Positions 1-5,848 of a stretch of DNA of 17,755 bases are shown here, in pieces. The first letter of the stretch is position 1. Each line of letters starts with the position of its first letter. The stretch is from assembly GCA_030620115.1 (NCBI GenBank), contig JAUXFG010000076.1, forward strand, positions 1-17,755, read 5' to 3'. The stretch is from Candidatus Fermentibacterota bacterium (GTDB taxonomy: Bacteria > JAFGKV01). Both the position numbers and the translations under genes were made by a program. The notes under the pieces were generated by a model. That model was given only the letters and a program-made list of their open reading frames with translations. It made no database searches and had not been told where the DNA came from.

Positions 1-46
1 CACCTTCGTTGACTTTTCTCTTTGGAGGCTTCACCATTTCCGGGCA

Positions 47-238
47 TTAACCCGGACTTCTCACCGGGTTTCGAAGCGAAGTCCCGCGTCGGACGCGGGA
101 TTCTGAATGCAAGGCTTGCGACTGAGGATTCCGCAGGCGTATCCTCTGCGATACGTCGAGGAAGCCGACAGAGCATAACGCCGCAGGCGGGGCCATATCG
201 GCTGCTTCAGCCGAAAGTTGGTGAAAAGCTCGGGTTAA
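47..238. repeat. Hairpin-rich repeat element, copy A (upstream of hypC)
   Basis: A 192-bp element whose ends are imperfect inverted repeats: 47-66 matches the reverse complement of 219-238 at 16 of 20 positions, and both outer ends read TTAA next to CCCGG. A related copy lies at 2653-2865. Inside are several short hairpins: TCCCGCGTC/GACGCGGGA at 82-100, GAGGAT/ATCCTC at 124-146 and CGGCTG/CAGCCG at 199-213. It ends just before the Shine-Dalgarno of hypC (241-247), so it must be transcribed as leader if the hypC promoter lies further upstream. No protein of the element is visible; small open frames through it look fortuitous. It resembles a non-autonomous MITE or a REP/BIME-type palindromic element, but the family is not identified. 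Confidence 0.75.
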
Positions 239-255
239 GAAGGAGGTAAGAAAAC

Positions 256-507
256 GTGTGTCTCGCAATCCCTGCCAAAGTCATCTCGGTCGAACCAGGC
301 GGTCTCGCCATGATCGAGATCGAAGGTGTGCGGCATAAGGCGTCGGTGGAGCTGGTGCCAGAGGCGGAGGTGGGTTCCTATGTCATCGTGCATGCCGGTT
401 TCGCCATCAGCGTCCTCGATCAGGAGGAGGCCCAGGGGACGTTGAAGCTCTTCCAGGAGATGGCCGAGATGGCTGCGGAGACCCCGCATGTCGGGGATAT
501 CGGCTGA
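256..507 (+). CDS. hypC: HypC, [NiFe] hydrogenase maturation chaperone
   Basis: An 83-residue protein of normal HypC/HupF length. It begins MCLAIPAKV, with the invariant Cys2 that, after removal of Met1, binds the iron of the cofactor precursor and the large-subunit precursor. The family pattern VGSYVIVHAGFAISVLD follows at about residues 39-55, then EEAQGTL. HypC is cytoplasmic and partners HypD as the scaffold on which the Fe(CN)2CO group is built. The start is GTG, fixed by the MCLA motif and by AGGAGGT at 241-247 eight bases upstream. It is the first gene of hypCDE, with 21 bases to hypD. Repeat element A ends immediately before its ribosome binding site. A TTGACT at 9-14 could be a -35 box, but the matching -10 (CACCAT) is poor, so no promoter is claimed. 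Confidence 0.96.
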   Translation: MCLAIPAKVISVEPGGLAMIEIEGVRHKASVELVPEAEVGSYVIVHAGFAISVLDQEEAQGTLKLFQEMAEMAAETPHVGDIG

Positions 508-528
508 GAACAGATAGCCGGAATAACC

Positions 529-1614
529 ATGAAATTCATTTCGGAGTTCAGAGAGGGAGCTCTTGGCTCCGGTTTGGTTCGCCGGATCGAGCGGCTCTCT
601 CGCCCCATACGAATCATGGAAGTCTGTGGCGGGCATACCCATGTCATCTGCAGATATGGGATTCGCGACCTTCTTCCTCCTGATATCCAGTTGATCCACG
701 GGCCTGGCTGCCCGGTCTGCGTCATCCCGCAACACGAGATCGAGAAAGCCATCGAGCTCTCAACTCGACCCGGTATTCTGCTCTGTTGCTTTGGTGACGT
801 GATGCGTGTGCCCACAAGGCGAGGTACCCTCTTCTCCTTGGCCCGGGGACGCGGTTCGGTCAAGATGGTCTACTCTCCCTTGGAGGCAATTGAGATGGCC
901 GCCGCTCTTCCGGACAAGGAGATCGTCTTTTTCGCCATCGGCTTCGAGACCACGGCTCCATCAACCGCTTTGGCATTGAAGCGAGCCAGTAGCCAGGGAT
1001 TGGCCAACTTCAAGGTCCTCTCCACCCATTTCATCATCCCACCCGCCCTCAGGGTGCTCGTGAAAGACAGTTCCAGCAGAATCGGTGCGTTCATCGCCCC
1101 CGGCCATGTGACCACGATTATCGGTCCCGACGCCTACTGCTTCCTTGCCGACGAGTACAACCGCCCCGTGGTAGTCACCGGCTTCGAGCCCTTGGACCTC
1201 CTGCAAGCCATCATGTTGATCCTTCAGCAGGCAGCTGAAGGAAAACCACGAGTGGAGAATCAATACACACGTGCAGTCAGGGTTCAAGGCAACCGGCGAG
1301 CTCTTGAAGCCATGGATGAGGTCTTCGAGATTCGCCCCGCCATATGGAGGGGCCTTGGCCTCATTCCGGGAACAGGGTTGGGCATTGCGCCGGCCTTTGC
1401 GCCGTGGGATGCGGAAAAGGCGTGGGATCTGTCTCAGGTCGAGCCAGCACCTGAACCCCCCGGATGCCTGTGCGGCGATGTGCTCAAGGGTGTGTCGCAA
1501 CCCAAGGACTGTTCCCTGTTCGCTGTCTCGTGTACTCCTGATAGCCCTGTAGGCCCATGTATGGTGAGCCCCGAAGGAGCCTGTGCAGCCCACTACCGTT
1601 ACCGGGGAGCATGA
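529..1614 (+). CDS. hypD: HypD, Fe-S hydrogenase maturation protein
   Basis: A 361-residue protein, the usual HypD length. Hallmarks are MEVCGGHTHVICRYG (Cys33, Cys41) and IHGPGCPVCVIP (Cys61, Cys64). The middle holds FFAIGFETTAPSTA and GHVTTIIG. The C-terminal cysteine-rich segment contains CLCGDVLKG, Cys residues in DCSLFAVSCTPDSP and VGPCMVSPEGACAAHYRY, and carries the ligands of the [4Fe-4S] cluster. HypD accepts cyanide from HypE-thiocyanate and, with HypC, assembles the Fe(CN)2CO centre in the cytoplasm. It lies 21 bases after hypC and 21 bases before hypE, so the three are almost certainly co-transcribed. The ATG at 529 has only a weak ribosome binding site, consistent with translational coupling. 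All key cysteines are present and the gene appears intact. Confidence 0.96.
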   Translation: MKFISEFREGALGSGLVRRIERLSRPIRIMEVCGGHTHVICRYGIRDLLPPDIQLIHGPGCPVCVIPQHEIEKAIELSTRPGILLCCFGDVMRVPTRRGTLFSLARGRGSVKMVYSPLEAIEMAAALPDKEIVFFAIGFETTAPSTALALKRASSQGLANFKVLSTHFIIPPALRVLVKDSSSRIGAFIAPGHVTTIIGPDAYCFLADEYNRPVVVTGFEPLDLLQAIMLILQQAAEGKPRVENQYTRAVRVQGNRRALEAMDEVFEIRPAIWRGLGLIPGTGLGIAPAFAPWDAEKAWDLSQVEPAPEPPGCLCGDVLKGVSQPKDCSLFAVSCTPDSPVGPCMVSPEGACAAHYRYRGA

Positions 1615-1635
1615 GCATGACCAGGAGATATCAAG

Positions 1636-2652
1636 ATGCCAATAGGTAAAACCATCACGCTCGCTCACGGTGCCGGCGGCCGAGCCAGTGACGAACTGAT
1701 CAGGGAAATCATCTTGCCCGCCCTTGGCGGAGACCCCCGTTCGTGCCTGCCTGATTCGGTGGTGCTGAGCAATCTTGGCGAGCGGTTGGCCTTTACTACC
1801 GATAGCTATACGGTGAGCCCCTTATTCTTCCCTGGCGGGAATATCGGGAAGCTCGCGGTCTATGGCACAGTAAACGACCTCGCCATGTCAGGAGCGGAGC
1901 CACTTCTCATTTCGCTTGGTCTCATACTCGAAGAAGGCCTTGAGATCGATCTGCTCCGGAGAATCATCGAAGAAATCGGTGAAGCAACGAAAGAAACAAA
2001 GATCCGGGTGGTCACCGGCGACACCAAGGTCGTGGGTCGCGGAGCCGTGGACAAGATCTTCGTCAACACGTCGGGCATCGGAGCCCTTCCCGCATTCATC
2101 GGGCGGATCGCCCCGAATCAGGCAAGACCAGGAGATGTTGCTTTGGTGAGCGGAGCTCTTGGCGACCATGGCATTGCCGTGATGGCTGCCAGGGAGAAAC
2201 TCTCGTTTACTTCCAATATCAAGAGCGACTGCGCACCGCTTCACACGCTTGTGGCAACGCTGCTGCGGGCCGCACCCCACACCAGATGCCTGAGAGATCC
2301 TACTCGCGGGGGCGCAGCCGCCACCCTGAACGAGATCGCCCGTGCTTCACGGGTCGGTATTGAACTTGACGAGAACGCGATCCCGGTTCACCGGGAAGTG
2401 ATGGGCCTTGCCGAACTCCTCGGCCTTGATCCGCTCTTCCTCGCAAATGAGGGCAAGCTGATTGCCGTGGTGCCGGAGGAAGAGGCCGAGGCCGCCTTGG
2501 CAGCTCTGCGGGAGCATCACCTTGGGTTCGAAAGCAACATTATCGGTAAGGTTACCAGTGACCATCCTGCATCAGTGGTGATCAAAACAACCATGCGTAC
2601 GCATCGGGTGGTGGAATACCCCGCGGGAGAGTTGCTTCCCAGGATCTGTTAG
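1636..2652 (+). CDS. hypE: HypE, hydrogenase maturation carbamoyl dehydratase
   Basis: A 338-residue PurM/AIR-synthase-fold protein. The N-terminus has HGAGGRASDELI (about residues 11-22). The nucleotide-binding region has FTTDSYTVSPLFFPGGNIGK (about 53-72) and VYGTVNDLAMSGAEPL, followed later by DPTRGG. The protein ends PRIC: the last residue is the cysteine whose thiol is carbamoylated by HypF and dehydrated with ATP to thiocyanate, the source of the CN ligands. AGGAG at 1623-1627 precedes the ATG. The TAG stop (2650-2652) directly abuts the left end of repeat element B, so the functionally essential C-terminus survived exactly at the element boundary. hypF, hypA, hypB and hydrogenase structural genes are not in the window. 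Confidence 0.96.
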   Translation: MPIGKTITLAHGAGGRASDELIREIILPALGGDPRSCLPDSVVLSNLGERLAFTTDSYTVSPLFFPGGNIGKLAVYGTVNDLAMSGAEPLLISLGLILEEGLEIDLLRRIIEEIGEATKETKIRVVTGDTKVVGRGAVDKIFVNTSGIGALPAFIGRIAPNQARPGDVALVSGALGDHGIAVMAAREKLSFTSNIKSDCAPLHTLVATLLRAAPHTRCLRDPTRGGAAATLNEIARASRVGIELDENAIPVHREVMGLAELLGLDPLFLANEGKLIAVVPEEEAEAALAALREHHLGFESNIIGKVTSDHPASVVIKTTMRTHRVVEYPAGELLPRIC

Positions 2653-2865
2653 CCCGGACTTCTCATCGGCTCTCGAAGCGAAACAGCCGAGATGGTTCTG
2701 AATGCGAGGCTTGCGACTGAAAACCCCGCAGGCGTATCCCCTGCGAGGAGCCTGTGCTGAGCGCCAGCGAAGTATCTGGAGGCTGATGGAGCGTAACGAA
2801 GTCCCGCGTCGGACGCGGGATGCCATATCGACTGTTGCAGCCGATAGTTGGTGAGAAGTTCGGGC
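2653..2865. repeat. Hairpin-rich repeat element, copy B (downstream of hypE)
   Basis: A 213-bp relative of the element at 47-238, in the same orientation. The ends form an inverted repeat, CCCGGACTTCTCA at the left pairing with TGAGAAGTTCGGG at the right with one mismatch. Blocks shared with copy A, in order, include CCCGGACTTCTCA, CTCGAAGCGAA (TTCGAAGCGAA in A), TTCTGAATGC, AGGCTTGCGACTGA, CCGCAGGCGTATC and GCCATATCG, and a G/TTGGTGA..AG..CGGG end. The 25-bp stretch with the TCCCGCGTCGGACGCGGGA hairpin occurs in both copies but at different places (77-101 in A, 2797-2821 in B). The element fills the space between the converging hypE and the minus-strand gene ending at 2892. Confidence 0.75.
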
Positions 2866-2871
2866 CATCTA

Positions 2872-2889
2872 TTGGGCTGGGCAGCCCAA
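2872..2889. terminator. Possible bidirectional hairpin between converging genes
   Basis: A perfect inverted repeat, TTGGGCT/AGCCCAA with a four-base loop, lies between repeat B and the stop codon of the minus-strand gene at 2892. Its position between two converging genes suits a terminator. However, neither side is followed by a clear T-run, so a Rho-independent terminator is only a possibility. Confidence 0.35.
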
Positions 2890-2891
2890 GC

Positions 2892-3464
2892 TCAACGTCT
2901 TGTTTCTGCCCCTTCTTCGGAGAGATCGAATCCCGCACGTGGGATATCCGCACCAAAATCGCATTCCCCTACAATATTCGATTCCAATGATGTCTGACTC
3001 GCGTTCCGCGCCTTCCCGAGGAAGAAATAGTTCGTAGCCGTGTTGCCGATGCCACCAGTGAAATCCCGATGTGTGGTGGGATGGGCCACAATCTGCCACG
3101 CGCCCCCTGATGCATGGAAGAATGGCGTGGTACTCCGGTAGAGATCGTAGTGCGTCGCACCGGTCACCGCGCCCCAAGAAAGCCGTGCGGTGCTCGCACT
3201 GATCAACTCGATACTAAGCGCCATGGGGCTCAAACCACCGCCACCGGTTACCGCATGCCAGAAGCCGTGATGAGTCACGTAGCTCCCGCCGTCTGAAATG
3301 CCAACAGGGGCGCTCTGCCCCGTTGTTCCGGTTATGACATAACCTCCACCCGTCATCCGCGCCCCACCACCGGCGATGACCGAGGGTCCGACGACATATT
3401 GGGCCAGTGCTCCCGCAGGACAGAGAGCAAGTACGACTGCAATAGGAAGAAGGGATTTCTTCAT
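2892..3464 (-). CDS. Small secreted protein with fibronectin-III-like domain
   Basis: A 190-residue exported protein. The start at 3464 is chosen over an upstream in-frame ATG (3557) because GGAGG precedes it and because it begins a textbook signal peptide, MKKSLLPIAVVLALCPAGALAQ, with probable cleavage after ALA. Residues about 30-70 hold the pattern GGGYVITGTTGQSAPVGIS...GGSYVTHHGFWHA, a unit often seen at the start of secreted or surface proteins of environmental bacteria. Residues about 80-165 look like an FN3-type beta-sandwich (ARLSWGAVTGATHYDLYRS, then NYFFLGKARNASQTSLESN), ending in VGECDFGAD. There are no catalytic motifs; binding or a surface role is inference. It is the last of the minus-strand series and has its own promoter-like sequence at 3560-3588. 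Confidence 0.72.
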   Translation of the reverse strand: MKKSLLPIAVVLALCPAGALAQYVVGPSVIAGGGARMTGGGYVITGTTGQSAPVGISDGGSYVTHHGFWHAVTGGGGLSPMALSIELISASTARLSWGAVTGATHYDLYRSTTPFFHASGGAWQIVAHPTTHRDFTGGIGNTATNYFFLGKARNASQTSLESNIVGECDFGADIPRAGFDLSEEGAETRR

Positions 3465-3559
3465 GCTCCACCTCCGCAAGAATTGCTTACGCCGCTGATA
3501 CGACGGAAAATGCGCCTTCACAGGCAACGATAGGGCCAAATCAACCAACCCTATCAAGG

Positions 3560-3588
3560 ATCATGTGCTTTTCCATGCCCTCTGTCAA
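3560..3588 (-). promoter_or_regulatory. Sigma70-like promoter for the secreted FN3-like protein
   Basis: Read on the minus strand, TTGACA (3588-3583) is followed after exactly 17 bases by CATGAT (3565-3560). This is a full -35 match and four of six at -10. The predicted start lies near 3553, about 90 bases before the ATG at 3464. A 7-bp hairpin (GATAGGG/CCCTATC, 3529-3555) would lie at the very 5' end of the transcript. Confidence 0.5.
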
Positions 3589-3631
3589 GTTTCACGCTCC
3601 CGGATGCTCGTTCTTCTCGATGGGGACGCCC

Positions 3632-4120
3632 TCACTCATCCGCGTAGAACAGGAGCGCGATAATCTTCCATTGCCTCTGGGCATTACGGATCAATGTGAA
3701 TCGATCGACACCCGTGGTGGTCCTTCTTCCCTCCTCCAGGAGCCAATGAGCCCGAACCGTGGCGGAGATGTGATCCTCGTCAGCCTCGAAGGATGTGAGA
3801 CGTTCTATCATATTCCTGCATGCCAGCTCGCGGGCCTGGAGCTCTACGAATTCATCGCGCCCCATGGAAAGAACGATCTTGCCATGGCTCACCATCGCGA
3901 TAAGAGCACCCTCATGGAAATGAGCCCTGTACCCCTCAATGTCCCCCTGAGACCAAGATGAGAAATAGCTCTCCAGAAACTGCTCAAGGTCCCAACTCGC
4001 CTGACGGATCTCGGATCCCGACGACTCCTCTCTCGCGGGCTTTTGGTCTGAACCGCAGTAGGCCACGGTGAATACGCACGCTGCCGTCACCAATCCAATC
4101 AGGCACCTTCGCCCTCTCAT
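3632..4120 (-). CDS. Exported NTF2/SnoaL-like protein of unknown function
   Basis: A 162-residue protein. The start at 4120 is preferred because GGGAGAG lies seven bases upstream and the product starts with a basic N-terminus and hydrophobic segment (MRGRRCLIGLVTAACVFTVA). An upstream ATG at 4147 with AGGAG is an alternative. The hydrophobic segment ends in VAYC; this could be a lipobox, but Tyr before the Cys is atypical. Residues about 42-162 fit the NTF2-like (SnoaL/DUF4440-type) fold: a helix with LEQFLESYFSSWSQGDIEGY, a short FHEGALIAMVSHGKI strand region, and a C-terminal sheet ending DRFTLIRNAQRQWKIIALLF. These domains bind small molecules or act as ketosteroid-isomerase-like enzymes; no specific active site is recognised here. 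It lies 58 bases downstream of the spermidine-synthase-like gene. Confidence 0.68.
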   Translation of the reverse strand: MRGRRCLIGLVTAACVFTVAYCGSDQKPAREESSGSEIRQASWDLEQFLESYFSSWSQGDIEGYRAHFHEGALIAMVSHGKIVLSMGRDEFVELQARELACRNMIERLTSFEADEDHISATVRAHWLLEEGRRTTTGVDRFTLIRNAQRQWKIIALLFYADE

Positions 4121-4178
4121 TTTGACACTCTCCCTCTCATGATCCATACTCTCCTGGGGCACAGACGATAGAATCTGC

Positions 4179-5774
4179 CTAACCCAGAAGAAGTTCCGAA
4201 GGCAGATAGCGCAGTATGCCGCGACGTATCTTCAGGTCTGCCTCACTATTCCAAGCGAACAAGGGATTATACGTATCCGTGATGATTGGCCCGGGCCCGA
4301 TATCCTGCATTGGCAGGCGGGACATCTCCGCAATGCTCCGCTCCGATAGAGCACCGGCTTCCCTGATCCTCGCACCAAGATCCCGTGGCGGAAGCTCAGC
4401 ATGGGATGCCAGGAACACGAAGTTCCCAAACTCATTCCCTTCACCGGGATAGCTGAACCACCACACACAGGTATGGGGGAAGACCTCCCGCAGTGTTCGC
4501 AAGATCGCATGGACCACTCGGGCATGAGGGCCTTGTCTAAAGCCCAAGAAATTGATGCAAAGGAGGCCGCGCTCACTCAGGAGCTTCGCGCACCGCTGGA
4601 ATACCTCAAGGCTCAGGAGATGTGCCGGCGCGGATTCAGAGCTGAACACATCGAGGAATATTCCATCGTAATGTTGATCGGTTGTCTCGAGATAGTACCG
4701 ACCGTCCGCCTGGATAACCTCTCCCCTGCCTGGCCTGAATCCAAAAAAACGCCGAGCCGCATGGATGACCGTCTCATCGATTTCAACGGAATCCACAAGA
4801 AGCCCTCTTCCACTGAACATCGACGGCAGAAATCCTGCGCCCAAGCCCACAATCAAGGCACGTTCCGCGTGGGGAATGTACTCTCTGCATGCGGCGTCCA
4901 TAAGATGGAGATAACCAGATCGCGTCTGTCCGGTGGCGAGGTCTACCTCTCCCTGGAAGCTCCCATTCACAAGCATGTATCGCCCTTCCCCCACATCCAC
5001 CACCTTGAGCTGTCCATAGGGCGTCTCTTTGCTGAAAACAAGACGGTATCCCTTTCGCAAGAGGCCGGCTGGAGGCCGTCCCGCCGACGTGCCCATGGTC
5101 CCCACAAAGAGCAGAATCACCGCCGATGCCGCCATGAGACTCGGTTTCTTCCGCTTCATCCAATAAAGCGCACTCACCACGGCCAGCAGTGCTCCCAAGG
5201 CATAGAGTATCGTATCCATGGCCAAGGAAGGGATGAGGATAAAACCGGTGAGGAGTGTGCCAACCACGCTGCCCATAGTAGAAAGCGCATAGAGCGTGCC
5301 TGCAGACGATCCAACGCGATTCAGAGTTCGTGCATGAAGCTTCACCGCATAGGGCGAGACAAAACCGAGAGCCGTAATGGGCAAAAGAAAAAGCATCATC
5401 GCGCTCGTGAGAGACCCCATCCGTACTCCCATCGGTGCGGAAAGAAGGATAATCGGCCGTCGGATCGCGGGAATCGCCACTGCAAGAAAGGCCGCAATAA
5501 GAATGGAACCGTAGAGATAGTCAGGATGCGCTTTCGCGTCGGCGATCCGACCCCCGATCCAATAGCCTATTGCCAACGCAATCATAGCCGTCGCGATGAG
5601 CGATGCCCAGACATAGAGACTGACGCCGTAGTATGGCCCAATCACCCGGCTCCCCATCAATTCGAGGACCATGATGGCCATCCCGGTGATGAACACCGTG
5701 ATCCCCAGAGGAATCGTTCCCAATTGGATGACAGGCGTTCGATCCGCTGCCATCACCTTGCGTTTGCCTTTCAT
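4179..5774 (-). CDS. Membrane protein with spermidine-synthase-like domain
   Basis: A 531-residue two-part protein. Residues about 15-235 contain some seven hydrophobic segments, starting GITVFITGMAIMVLELMGSR, the usual opening of fused MFS/spermidine-synthase-like proteins, and running to a basic YWMKRKKP. Residues about 265-500 form a Rossmann methyltransferase-like domain: ALIVGLGAGFLPSMF (about 306-320) for nucleotide binding, VDSVEIDETVIHAAR with the acidic residue that would hold the ribose, DGIFLDVFSSESAPAHL (Asp375), and a late ITDTYNP (Asp500). The spermidine-synthase GGGDG is replaced by GLGAG, so aminopropyl transfer is doubtful; the substrate is unknown. The start at 5774 is chosen for GGGGAG six bases upstream; an ATG at 5831 is possible. 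It follows the PBP gene by 74 bases and may share its transcript. Confidence 0.82.
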   Translation of the reverse strand: MKGKRKVMAADRTPVIQLGTIPLGITVFITGMAIMVLELMGSRVIGPYYGVSLYVWASLIATAMIALAIGYWIGGRIADAKAHPDYLYGSILIAAFLAVAIPAIRRPIILLSAPMGVRMGSLTSAMMLFLLPITALGFVSPYAVKLHARTLNRVGSSAGTLYALSTMGSVVGTLLTGFILIPSLAMDTILYALGALLAVVSALYWMKRKKPSLMAASAVILLFVGTMGTSAGRPPAGLLRKGYRLVFSKETPYGQLKVVDVGEGRYMLVNGSFQGEVDLATGQTRSGYLHLMDAACREYIPHAERALIVGLGAGFLPSMFSGRGLLVDSVEIDETVIHAARRFFGFRPGRGEVIQADGRYYLETTDQHYDGIFLDVFSSESAPAHLLSLEVFQRCAKLLSERGLLCINFLGFRQGPHARVVHAILRTLREVFPHTCVWWFSYPGEGNEFGNFVFLASHAELPPRDLGARIREAGALSERSIAEMSRLPMQDIGPGPIITDTYNPLFAWNSEADLKIRRGILRYLPSELLLG

Positions 5775-5848
5775 CCCGTATCTCCCCGCGCGAGCTGCTG
5801 TTTCACTCCATCCCTCATTTTTCACCGGCATCCGGCGAGAAGCACCAG

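Noticed and set aside
9-37. Promoter for hypC (TTGACT at 9-14)
   Set aside because: At a 17-base spacing the -10 would be CACCAT, a poor match, and it would lie upstream of the whole repeat element.
22-249. 75-codon open frame running through repeat element A
   Set aside because: It is almost entirely element sequence. Copy B does not keep the same frame, and there is no ribosome binding site.
3563-3961. 132-codon plus-strand frame opposite the NTF2-like gene
   Set aside because: Antisense shadow with no recognisable domain and no ribosome binding site. Its start overlaps the minus-strand promoter.
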